A stretch of 64,000 nt of DNA. Source: Dysidea avara (lineage: Eukaryota; Porifera; Demospongiae; Dictyoceratida; Dysideidae). This document shows positions 11,125-22,037 of this stretch, one piece after another. The stretch spans positions 2,662,359 to 2,726,358 of the forward strand of contig NC_089272.1 of the NCBI RefSeq assembly GCF_963678975.1, in the 5' to 3' direction. A model generated the notes under the pieces. The model searched no databases, had not been told where the DNA came from, and worked only from the letters and a program-made list of their open reading frames with translations. The position numbers and the translations under genes are program-made. Every line of letters starts with the position of its first letter. Positions within the stretch are counted from its first letter, which is position 1.

Positions 11125-11362
11125 TATGTCCAAAAAATCGCACTCTGCGGGGTGGGTAAAACCGGGACGGGGACCTAGAGGGGTAAAGCCGGGACGGGGA
11201 CAGGGGACGGAGATGGTGAAAGTGGATACTAGGGACAGGGCTACATGCAGCCAGGACTTCCTACTAGCTAGCTACATGTATAGTGACAGTGGATGGATAA
11301 GGCCTAGATTCTGAGTGGTTTCCAGAAACTGGTCAAATAATATCGAGATACCCTAATAGAAC
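11125..11362. repeat. dispersed GC-rich repeat with GGGACGGGG words
   Basis: A segment rich in CCGGGACGGGGAC, followed by TCTGAGTGGTTTCCAG and a copy of the window-wide motif (ATACCCTAATAGAACAGTC). The whole arrangement recurs inverted at 61843-62045. Probably one end of an unrecognised DNA transposon. Confidence 0.6.
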
Positions 11363-11463
11363 AGTCACTCTTAATGCTTCCCAAGAATCATTCCCCAGAC
11401 CTCTATAAATTTGTATGCAATAAGGCATGCCTTCAATTCTACATAAGCATGGCTGTGTATCGT

Positions 11464-11842
11464 TAGACTGGCGTAGCCGCCCCGCGCACGTAGCGCGAGG
11501 GTCTGGTGACAGCCGTATTCAGTACCAGGCTGTGCCAGTCTTAAGAAAAACTGGTGCGTCCAATCAGATCGCTTAGTGACTAATTAACAACATTCTATGA
11601 CGTTATTCCCGATTTTCCCACTGATCATGGCGAGCTTCTTATGTCTTTTCCACAACCAGCAAAATGTAAGGGTTTGTAGCGGAAATAGACGCCATTCAAG
11701 TAGCTGTCGCGCTCTGTTACCAGAAATTGTCCACGTGTTTCGCGCGTATTTTAGAATTTAATTGCATTCCATCTGCACAGGTACTGAATTCGGCTGTCAC
11801 CAGATCCTCGCTCTACGCACGCGGGTTGGCTACGCCAGACTA
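11464..11842. mobile_element. MULE-like MITE, 379 bp, 9-bp TSD
   Basis: Terminal inverted repeats of about 60 bp start TAGACTGGCGTAGCC and TAGTCTGGCGTAGCC (right end inverted). They share the internal words GAGCGAGG-like and TCTGGTGACAGCCG. The 9-bp direct repeat GTGTATCGT flanks the element (11455-11463 and 11843-11851). Long TIRs with a 9-bp duplication are the signature of Mutator-like elements. No transposase is present. Confidence 0.82.
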
Positions 11843-12313
11843 GTGTATCGTAGGCCCTGGCATTACATAAGCCTGGATTGAAAACCATTCAGTTATCAAA
11901 AGTTACTTGTAAATGCAAATTTATGTGTAAACAAGGCTGAAAGATCATTTGGTCACCTACTAAAACTTTTCACAGCAGGGCTGGCAGTTTTTTCATTGGG
12001 ATTTTTCATGGATACTGATTTTCCAGCAGTGTTTGGATCTTTCTACACATAGTTTGCATTTATAAGTAGCAAAAGAAGTTTTGATAACTGATTTTCAATC
12101 CAAAGCTTATGTATGTAATGCTTATTCTGTGCTAAAAACAACCCAGCTGTAAAGAAAGGTGAGGCCAAGATTGCACAAGTACATGTTCATGGAGTAACTA
12201 CAACCAAAATACATGGTATCAAAATCTGGCCAAGAAAGCATTTACAGTATAGGCACTTTTATACATTCGTTTTCTATATGCTTCATATTATCACATCCAG
12301 CTAGCTGTACATG

Positions 12314-15300
12314 CACAGTTAAAAAAAGGTTCTTTATTAAACACCCCTTGGGGTGTTTTATCTACAATTTTTGTCAGTCTCCCCCTTAGGGTGTCCCAGT
12401 ACACCCTTAAAGGAGTTTCAGTAACACTCACCAACGGTGTTCCAATAAACTTTAAGGTGGTATACATAACACCCCTAGGTGTTTCAATAACGTCTTTAGC
12501 AGTGTTCAGTAGTCTTACAATTTTATTAGGGTGATATTAAAAGTACAAGCATTGAAAACTGCTATACATAATGTATAGACTTAATTTCATAAGAGTTTAT
12601 TGTTCTATACACATTTTCTCCAGATTGGAATAACAGTCTCCAGTTGCAACAGCTACTCATCTTTGAGATTAAACACTTAGTACTGGAATGGAACTAGTGA
12701 TGGAAGACTCAGCTACCCTCATCTTCAGGATCGCGTCCGGTAATAACCAGAAATGGTTCTGACTGACAATTCGAAACTGCACAGAGTCTACATTGACATC
12801 ATGTCACTGCAAATGAAAGAATAAAAATATATAACATATAACAAGCATGACAATAGGTACATATTTCAAGGAACTATAGTCTTGGCCATATACCGCACAA
12901 TACAAAATTTTGGTGATTTTACTCGAGAAGGAATTTGGTGGATAATATATTGGCGAATAGTTGTGTCATATTGCATTTTTGGCGAATCAAAATCATTTTG
13001 CCAAATTAGCCAAAATTTCTCCCACCGTACAGTAAGTAGTACTGGACTATTATTGATTTTGGATGCCAAGAAGCACTACAGCCTATCTAGAGTTGTGAAT
13101 TTATATGCTAATACGTAATTAATGCTTCATGCAGTGAAACTATTAGAGGTTTTATATGTCAACCAAACATAACTTTGTGAATGTACAGTACAGGTAAACA
13201 TACCTCAAAATTCTTAAGTAAAACACTATCCTTGCAAACCATCTTGGATGTAACAGATGACAAATCAGCTTCCAAGTACACAATCAGTAACATCTGAGAA
13301 AAATAAGACCTTATTACACACATTCAGTATTCTTAATTGTTATTTACCATCTGGGTGGACAAAAATCATTAGCTACATTCACCAAGAAGTCCCAATAGCT
13401 TCTTAAATTATGGCCTGGTCTTACACTAAAATGTTGACATCAATTTTGTTCTCCACATAGGCCAGTTGATAAAAATGAAGTCCTTTATATTGTCGTCAAT
13501 TGGAACAGTTGCTTTAAACTTGTTTTGTATCTATATACCAAAAGAAAACATAATTTTCAAACTATAACAAACTATTATGGTACACTTACCCAAGTACTTG
13601 AGTGCAAAGAGGGGAATTTTGATCAATGACCTCTGACAAAAGTGGACATTCAGTCACTATTAAAGCCAGGCGTTCAGTAGGGTTAAATCCACTTATCTTC
13701 GAATTGTACAGTTCCTTTGCCACCCTCTTTTAATAGTTACCCTTCATGGACTGAATAGTGTCATCATACTCAGCCATCAGAAATTTCCAATCCATTGTCG
13801 TTGGACTCCATTCTCAAGTTTTTTAGTTGGTTCATTACTGATACTTTGATCAATTTGTTTGCTATACCCTCCTCTGAATTCTTAATTTCTAAAATAAACC
13901 AGTATATCAAGGTTTTACACTGAACAACATACTGACACAAGTCCACTGTCCATTGTCATCCAGGATCTAGCTGGGTGCCGCTTTTGAACCAGCTTCTGGC
14001 ACACCACATTGTAAGCCTCTGACTTTGGATGTGCAATGATGCATGTTCTTGGCATCTGAGCTATCTCCTGTCTGCCCTGCCAGTTGTCAAACCAGTGGAA
14101 ATGACCTGTAACATTATCACGAGAATGTATAAAGTTCTACTGAAGATACCAGTCTCATTACGCTGTTCAGAAGTGAACACTTCTAATCGTCGCCAGTTCT
14201 TTCTTCACAGCTATAGATCATGTATTATTCACGTCAAAGTTGCCAGGCCGTTACTCACCTTTTCCCACTCTGGGCGCCCAAGCACTGACAGCCGCTGCAG
14301 CCGGGTACAAATCGTCTTCCACATTCCCGCCGTCGATGCTGTTAAGTTTTGGTACATTTCTTTACTATAGAAAGCTGCTCGCACGTTATCGTCTCAACTG
14401 CTTCTTTCGGTGGCCATATTACTGATATTGTGCACCTGGTCTCGCACCTGGTACACGCTATATAGTGCGCACTGCCGTTCAAAAGCTGGGCATTCAATGG
14501 AACACAATTGGATCGTCAAGTCATCACTTATTTCTTGGTATATTTTGACGTTCTGGAAGGTATGCGTGCCAACACACGGGCCTAGGACTGCAGGGAGTGT
14601 AGCTCAGTATCCGCTTGAATTGTCCATTGGCCTTGTCACAAACAACTTTCATTAGTGAATATGTGTTGACATCCATTAGTTCTTGCAATTTTAAAGGTCG
14701 GATCAAGTGTATGAAAAATCTCGATAGCTGAGCTTGATGTATAAATTGAACTCACAAACTGGCATTTTGAATCACGTCACAGTGTATGATGATGACCACA
14801 AGGCTACCCGCCGGCATCACAAAGGAAAATTGCCTTCCATTTTGAACATGATATGGAGTCTCTTAATGATATTATTACATGCCCAGCTGACGACTGGAGT
14901 GATTGAAAATCTGATTATGAAGTAGCATTTAATGTGTAGCCTTGTATCAACACTGACATTACCATGCTTATATAATGGATTGCAATCGTATGACTGACAA
15001 ATTAGTACGGCACACAGAATTATTTACTTTATCGACTGCACGTACATTCATGCTCACATCTGTGACCTCTGCCTTTTGCACAGTGTACAATTTATATTTT
15101 AGATGTCTATAATTGTACGGAATTGAATTATTATTAATGCACACTAAAATCAAATATACAGAATGTACAAACACTATTAGTACTTGTAAAAGCAGTTATT
15201 GACATGTACAATCTAGCAAGCTACAGTACGTTGATGGATTGAGTGTGGATATAGTATTGCTGATCTGTTTGTCTGCATGCTGAGCTCAGTGTAACATTGT

Positions 15301-15603
15301 TTGAGCTTCACTGTTGCACTTAACTAAATCAGCAACACTGCATGAGCTTATAATCCTATAGCATCACTGTATGGTGTGTAGACTCATTCCTACATAAAAA
15401 GAAATTCATTTCAAATGTATCAGTATAGAGTGTACAATAACACCTTTAATACACCCCAAAGGTGCTTCACTACACCTATTACAATCCAATAACATTATAG
15501 GCGTAATATAACACTCCTGGGTGTATATGTACACTTTTAAAGGTGTAGGTGTTCCATAAACACCTTTGTCAGGGTGTAACTGAACACCTCTGTTTTAACA
15601 GTG
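12314..15603. mobile_element. CACTG-class DNA transposon, 3.29 kb
   Basis: Left end CACAGTTAAAAAAAGG, right end CTCTGTTTTAACAGTG. Both subterminal regions of about 200 bp are crowded with GGTGT/ACACC repeats. The intact arm of fold-back C at 15851-15866 shows the pre-insertion sequence. Compared with it, exactly one extra TG is present, giving a 2-bp target duplication. This is the longest copy of the family here and the only one with coding traces (12700-14706, minus strand). Confidence 0.78.
12700..14706 (-). pseudogene. decayed multi-exon gene inside the CACTG element, function unknown
   Basis: I do not recognise the protein. Candidate minus-strand exons with plausible splice sites: 14587-14448 (a QNVKIYQEISDD frame), 14364-14259 (donor AAG/GTGAGT), 14105-13933 (acceptor TTACAG, donor GTATGT), 13888-13590 (donor GTAAGT), about 13530-13424, 13293-13204 (acceptor TTTCTCAG, donor GTATGT, exactly 90 nt) and 12806 to about 12700. 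The 14105-13933 exon encodes a well-formed stretch: HWFDNWQGRQEIAQMP, then HPKSEAYNVVCQK, then RSWMTMDSG. The frame passes from 14259 to 14105 only when the intron is removed. At least three in-frame stops or frameshifts (near 14385, 14345, 13735) show decay. An upstream frame at 14524-14706 may belong to it. The position suggests a transposon-encoded protein such as a transposase, or a captured host gene. Confidence 0.5.
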
Positions 15604-15857
15604 TGTGTGCTTGCAATATAAACAATACTACTGAGATGATGAAAGATGATTACACTGCATTGTTACCAAAATTAATTTAACTAAAAATTTACAATTGGTT
15701 TCTGCTTGGCCATCTTTTATTTTAATATATATACAGTGCAAAAAGATGGCCAAGTAGAAACCAATTGTAAATATTTAGTTAAATTAATTTTGGTAATAAT
15801 GCAGTGTAATTATCTTTTATCATCTTAGTAGTATTGTTTATATTGCAAGCACACATG
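15604..15857. repeat. perfect-arm hairpin, core of fold-back C
   Basis: About 110-bp arms (GTGTGCTTGCAATATAAAC... and its inverse) enclose a short AT-rich loop near 15725. Mismatches between the arms are few. Confidence 0.85.
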
Positions 15858-16041
15858 TACAGCTAGCTGGATGTGATAATGTGAAGCATATAGAGAACGA
15901 ATGTATAAAAGTGCCTATACTGTAAATGCTCTCTTGGCCAGATTTTGATATCATATCTTTTGGTTGTAGTTACTCCATGAACATGTACTTGTGCAATCTT
16001 GGCCTCGCCTTTTTTTATAGCTCGGCTGTTTTTGGCACAGG

Positions 16042-17393
16042 ATATCACTACTTTTTGTTGAATGGAAAACATACAGTTACTGAATATTGGCTATTATATT
16101 ACATAGGAGACATTGCATGCATGCATGCATGCATAATAACAGCTTCAGTATCAGATTAGCTAGCTAAATCAGTAGCAAAAGCTTCAAGTTCAGTGTTTAG
16201 AAGCGCTACTAAAAGTGCCTTGCTAAGAGAAAACTCGTTCAAACCGTTCAAATTTCTCACACGGACTCACGTGATATTTTGCGTGATGTTTTAACGTGAA
16301 AATAAGAACCAGGGATAGTGACAAAGTCGAGGCTACCATCTTATGGTTCTTCCTGAAGCGGTGGGTTAATTAGTGATATAACTAGTCTCTGTCAAGGATG
16401 GAGGAGACGGTCCGGTTGGTCAGGCCAGAGCCGGACCAATAATCTGGAGTTGAACCAACTAGCTGACCAGTTCGAACTAAATTACTCTCATGCAATCTTT
16501 GGACGATCACATCTACATTTAGCTACGTACATTTTACAGATGTTATTGAAAATGCATGGCACGAGTAGTTACCTAGTTTCTCAGCCTAACTAAAGCACAG
16601 AACTACACGTATAGTACCTCCAATTACCTTACAGTACAGCATAGCATTCTTATCGTTTTGTACAGAAATGATTGTGGGTTCTACGTACAGTATCACGTGT
16701 GCTGATAGTTGGCATTTATCACGTGTAAGGCAGGTGCCTTCTTTGATTCTAAACCAGCACACTTAGATCACAATTCAATCTTCATAAAATAATCATTAGC
16801 ATTCCTTGGCTTGTCTCTCTTGGCTTCTTTTACTGGGCGAAGGGCTGGCAGTGATAAACCAGATGACTCATTCCGCGGCAAGAAGCTGTACACCCATACA
16901 TTACATGGTGGCCATCTGGACGAGATGTTGAGTAGAAATCACTCCTCTTCCAACTACCCACTCGTCCTGTCGAGATACTGAACAAACTCTCAGTCTCACC
17001 CACATCGCGCCATTTTCGAATATTGATTGGTCTTGTGACGGTCCACCAGTATATTTACGTGATGATCCGTTCACTTCATACAAACCCCAGTATATAGTAA
17101 ACTGTATTTTTGTAACTGTGTAGCTTTTTATTGTAGCTGTGTGAATTCACTGTATAGTAATTATATCCTAGCTAAAGGGGGCCATGCTGCTGTGAAATTT
17201 TGGGGGAAAGTTGCACGTTGCTAGCTAGTTTTACTTTAAAACTTAGCATCAATTTTAAATTTTAAGGCATTTTCAAGCCTTTAAATTGCAAAAATTCTGC
17301 AGCTCCTGGGGGTTGCACCCCAGACCCCCCTTGAACTTCTAATTGTTAGCTATAACTAAATGAACCATACAGCAAGTTTCATGCTGTGTCCCC
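16042..17393. other. no recognisable gene; short (GCAT)n tract
   Basis: 16114-16135 is an ATGCATGC-type simple repeat. Around 17230-17330 there is a CACCCCAGACCCCCC word of the type seen in hAT-like elements. No other feature could be supported. Confidence 0.5.
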
Positions 17394-17747
17394 CATAGGC
17401 GGCGGAAAGGGGGGGGGCTAGGGGGCTGAAGCCCCCCCTCGGTCTGCTGAGGGGGGCTTAGCCCCCTTCAGAATGATATCACACCGAAATTATCTTTCTT
17501 GGAGTGGGGCTGAAAACCGTGATAAAGATTGAGATACTCTAATAGAGCAGTCACTCTAATAAAGTAGTCAGTGTGTAGCGAGCTATGTAAGGATTTTTAT
17601 GTAGTTTATCAGCTAAAAATGGTAGCTGGTGATGTGGAAAGCTCTTGTCGACTTTTTTTTTTTTTTTTGGTCTCACCTTACCAAACTATAGAAATAAGTC
17701 TGGGTCAGCCCAGCCCCCCCTCATATCAACTACTTGCTCCGCCGCTG
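17394..17747. mobile_element. hAT-like MITE, 354 bp, 8-bp TSD
   Basis: Starts CATAGGCGGCGGAAAGG and ends CTCCGCCGCTG, flanked by the octamer GTGTCCCC on both sides (17386-17393 and 17748-17755). It contains the window-wide motif in inverted orientation (17530-17550) and a long T run plus GGTC, mirroring the AAAAAGGTC block of related elements. Confidence 0.85.
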
Positions 17748-20456
17748 GTGTCCCCTGTATGTCAGGTCTACAATTATACATAGTATAGAAAGTCTGAAGA
17801 ACAACAGATAGGCTTGAGCATATTTATATAGCTAGCTAGCAGTGAAATATCACTAAAATTGCATATCTGAGTGTCTAATTTTCAAAAATTTTCTGTGGAG
17901 GCATGCCCCCAGACCCCCTTAGGATGCTCGTGCTTCGCACTTCACACACTGCGCAACAGCTCCTCTCTCATTGGCATGTATATAGTAGCAATTTCAACAT
18001 TATAGTCAATGGCCTGACCAACTCAATTTTCCCTCCTCCGGCCCTGCTCTGTGCGTAACAAGTGGAGGTGAATCGGCTGCGAGTTGCATATCAAGAAGTT
18101 TGCGGAAATTTGCTACGTTTTTGCTCCAGCCTCACCGATTTGTTCACTATAAAGTGGATAAATTCTATTGTACAGACACTTTATACTCACGTATCTTTTC
18201 ACTCCAAATACGTATTTCAGATTCCCAAGTAGCATGAGAAAGAGCAACTCATGGTGAACAGAATGATACTAAATGAAGCTCGGTACACAAAAAACCCGCT
18301 CGTCATTTTGACAATACAGGAACACAATTGGTTTCAATACATTTCCTATGGGGCATTTTCACTATTCTTATAGATTCGATCATATCTCGTGACATGTTTG
18401 GATTTTTCAGGATTCGCTGCTAGATTCTGGTAGCCTATTCTTGAGCGTTTCTAACAAGCCATAGTGAGCACTTCCAGCGTAAAGTATATCTCGTCAAAAC
18501 GATGCTAAAGTCGGAGGTAAAATATGCGGGCAATTCGGAGCGAGATTAAAGCTGTGTTTTGGCACGGAGTTCGTCAAGTTAGGTTTGACAAGCAACGCAC
18601 AGCCAATCTTTAACTATAAATAACTTCCCACACTTAATCCAGTGCTTTAAAACTATTTTATTAATGAAACACTGTATGTGTGCAAAAGTTCTAGTACACC
18701 AATATATCTGTCATGAACTGGCACTATGGAAGAATAGCCAATCTTTGACGCTCAGTGCAGTAGAGATGTCCCAAAACCTACAAAATGAAAAATCAGCAAC
18801 AGTAAAGCCTTTAATAAATGAAATATAGCAAGTTGAATCAAATACAGCTGCTTAATTGCTTTGATCTTGATTGGACAAATCACCTAATTAGTTATGGCAG
18901 CTGGCCTGAAAGTTCCGTTTTTGAGCAAAACTTCTTCATATGTTGCTGAATGTATGCCTAGGAATGGACATGAAGGCGCTGAATGCATCACACTATTCTC
19001 CCAGCGAATTTCCGAGTAAGTTCGTATATAAGTCGTTGTAAACGGATATATAACTACCGTCGTAATTTTAGATAGGAATCCCCCCACGCCATAGTAGCTT
19101 CCTGGGATTATATATCTATGCTTTTGTAACTAATGTAGGCCAGATCCTTACAGCTGGCTTGTTCTAGCAGCTGTGTGGGTCAGACTGCAAACAAGTTGAG
19201 CTGAACCCTAGTGAGAAAACAGCTAAAAATGAAAGAAGATTTTTCACAACATTTCAACCAACCAGATGGTTGGTAATGACAACGAAGTTGTCAAGAGCAG
19301 ACAAATGCTTCCAGGAAAGGTTATATGCTTTTATGGCTTCCTCTAATGTATGGTGAAATCTTTGGCTATAAATAATGTGTCAGGAATTTGAATGATTAGC
19401 AAGTAAGTCAATACTACAAAACTTATAAGTCAATATTTTTGAGGGCTCAGCTCAATGCGTACATACAGTATACCATAATTACTATGCATCAATCGATTGA
19501 TGTGATGATAATATGTGCAAATCTGAGACAACCATGGACCCTGCTATATATAGTAACTAGGCAGATATATAGAGTTATGTATACTCTGATATAATTGTTG
19601 AATGTTGTAGTTTGCCAATGGTCGAAGCTAAATTAACCATTTTAGATAGCTTTTTGTGTTGCTGGAGGTGTCAGGCAAACTCCAGTTAGGGCCAGGCAAT
19701 AAAAGATTATTTTTCAAAACAGGAGAGGAACATGCTTAGGCCCGCAAGGTACAGGCTTAATCTATTTACCCCTGTAATGCATCTATCAAGGTATTGCCCC
19801 ACTACCCCTCCCTTCGGGCATATATGGGGCTATAGTGGGCACAACCGAATGTTAAATGCCCCATGGTAGGGCAAACCTATTGTGTCAAATCCCCACCCAT
19901 TGGCTCCAGTTGCAACATGGGGATTTACTCCGGGTTTGACATAGCGTAGAAAAAATACTTGGGTGCTTAATGAATGATTGTCCCCCATAGTGGGGCAGCA
20001 GTTTCATGTCAATTCCTCTTGTAAAGCCACAAGGGGGGTGGTGGGGCAACACATTGGTAGGTGCATAATGAGTTTGCATCGTAAACCTTGTGTTAAAATT
20101 TAGGCTGTCTTGCTTTTGTTGTGCTTATAGCAGCTAATGTGCTTATTCTCAAACAAGGACTGGAGGAACTACAAATTGTCTATCTTCTACCTTTATCAAC
20201 TAGATCACTGCTGGTTATAAAATTTCCTTTGCTGTTGTAACTTGTTTACCATTATGCTATAACTGTTAGTTAGTCCCTCCTAGTTTATATGTCTCCTAGC
20301 AACAAAAATTGTTATGTCAACAATGTAGCATAGGTGAGAACCACAAAACAAGTCAAGTAATATAATACAAAATTGGTCATCAACTGCTACCAGCTTCAGT
20401 ATACTAAATAATACATCTTGGGAATGGCTATGTGGGATGCCCACTTTAATGTATAC
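17748..20456. other. no recognisable gene
   Basis: Only short non-conserved frames. A repeated AGCCAATCTTT word (18600 and 18735) and several CCCCAC-rich stretches (19790-20045) are visible, with no defined element. Confidence 0.45.
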
Positions 20457-20709
20457 TAGACATATTAAAAAATTTAAAATAAGAAATAAGAAATAGGGAT
20501 CACTGAAAAAAGCCACGAAACAAGAAGGGATCGCTGGGGTGGTAATGTAAACCACAAATCCCTATTTTGACTTTTATACTCAAATACAGCATTTATAGAG
20601 AGTCAAAATAGGGATTTGTGGTTTACATTACCACCCCAGAGATCCCTTCTTGTTTCGTGGCTTTTTTCAGTGATCCCTATTTCTTATTTTAAATTTTTAA
20701 TATGTCTAG
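20457..20709. mobile_element. fold-back MITE, 253 bp
   Basis: Nearly the whole element is one inverted repeat. The arms start ACTAGACATATTAAAAA and include AGGGATCACTGAAAAAAGCC and GGTGGTAATGTAAACCAC. The loop is about 20 bp near 20585. A second, diverged copy is at 27993-29687, split by a LINE. Confidence 0.85.
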
Positions 20710-21807
20710 TCTGTGTACTTTTTTCCAAATCATTTATGGATTATAAGTTAATTGGCACATTAGTGTAGTAAGCTAACAGAGATTCCTTGGTTTAAAAGGC
20801 TAACTCATTAGATATGTTAATGCAATATTAATTTTGTAATCTACGATAAAGACTGTATTTTCATCCTGATTCATTTGTACACACACAAAATATAAGGCAG
20901 GATACATTAATTCCTAGTCTATACTCAGTGTTTGAGCCATCATTGTCACACTTGGTGCCATCGCTGAAAACACACTGCTATATGAGCTGCCTACCTGTCA
21001 GAAGAATTACTGATTGTGCACCTATCATACAGGAGACAGTGCTGATGGCAGCACAGGAGACTTGAAGAAGAACAAGATGTCTTAGGTGTTTATTCTAACG
21101 GAAGGACAAGAAGGAAACTCTATGATACAAGTTATAAGAATGGTCATGTTATAATTCCTGTAGAGTCCAATTTTTTTTATAAATTTTCACGTGATATAAC
21201 GATGCATACATCAAGCACGTACATTATAGGTGTAGAGTTGTCTAGCAGAATAGGTAGTGAAGAGATAGCTATACATTGTAGCTGTAGTGCTATTATTGTA
21301 GCGATAACGCTTTACAACACCTTTGTATAACTGCACGTATGAACAGGGCTGAATACAGCAGCAACATTGTGAGTTGGTATTAATCAAGCTAAATAGGAGA
21401 TGGCTAGGTTTGGCCAAAAAGTCTTCCTATGCCGGTGTCTGCATGTACAAATCACAATGTCACTACCAGTGGCCAGTGGCGTAGCCAGTCTTACATGATT
21501 ACCAGGGATTTGGCAGTCATTACCCATACACGCAGGAGTACTTTAAACTGGCATATTGAGTTCCAATTGCCAGGACTTAGACTGGGCTCTAGCCCTGGAA
21601 AGCCTAGGTGTAGCCTGCTAGCAACAGTGTGTCACAAAGTGGAACACCATAGGTATAGTCAGCAAAATCTGGTTAGCATGTGGTCATGACTAAATGTTTG
21701 CAACTGTCAATGTCACTAGTTGATCAGAGAGTGTGCTAGAATATGTACACAGTAGCTAGTTACAGTGACATAAGCACAGTAGCACACAATCCTCCCATAT
21801 AAGACTG
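20710..21807. other. no recognisable gene
   Basis: 21470-21490 contains CCAGTGGCGTAGCCAGTC, a sequence like the left end of the CAGGGGCGTAGCC elements, with no matching right end. The remaining sequence is unassigned. Confidence 0.45.
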
Positions 21808-22010
21808 TGTAATACTCATCAATAACTAACACTCAAGCAACTAATAACTTTAATATGCCAGACTGAATAATGTACAACATAGCAAGACTTTATAAGTACA
21901 GGATACAGGAAATTAACTAAGTGATGTCATATGATTACAAATATATTCATGTGTTGTTACATCAGCAATGTGTGTGTGTACAAGTCAGTTCAATATTACA
22001 CTTTATTACA
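21808..22010 (-). repeat. 3' LTR of the Ty3/gypsy element
   Basis: Begins TGTAATACTCATC and ends TTATTACA (plus-strand reading). Matches 26226-26429 apart from about three substitutions and two small indels, one of them in a TG microsatellite. Confidence 0.93.
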
Positions 22011-22030
22011 TCTGCCCCTCCTAGCTTTGG
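22011..22030 (-). other. polypurine tract
   Basis: The minus strand reads AGGAGGGGCAGA immediately upstream of the 3' LTR, the expected site for priming plus-strand DNA synthesis. Confidence 0.75.
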
Positions 22031-22037
22031 CTCGTTC

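Larger units (their letters stand above)
12126..16041. mobile_element. fold-back element C (AAAAACAGC family), interrupted
   Basis: The left arm 12126-12313 is the inverted counterpart of 15853-16041, and the arms continue into a hairpin at 15604-15857. Outer ends read TTCTGTGCTAAAAACAACC and, inverted, TCCTGTGCCAAAAACAGCC, with TA flanking. The CACTG element 12314-15603 is inserted in the left arm. The AAAAACAGC...AGCT(G)TAAAAAAAGG end is shared with 53895-54221 and 61089-61719. Confidence 0.75.

Noticed and set aside
14734..14925. 63-residue plus-strand frame
   Set aside because: It is short, has no domain and no splice context. It overlaps the CACTG element, whose better coding evidence is on the other strand.
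16901..17083. 60-residue minus-strand frame
   Set aside because: No domain, no neighbours and no splice signals that I trust.
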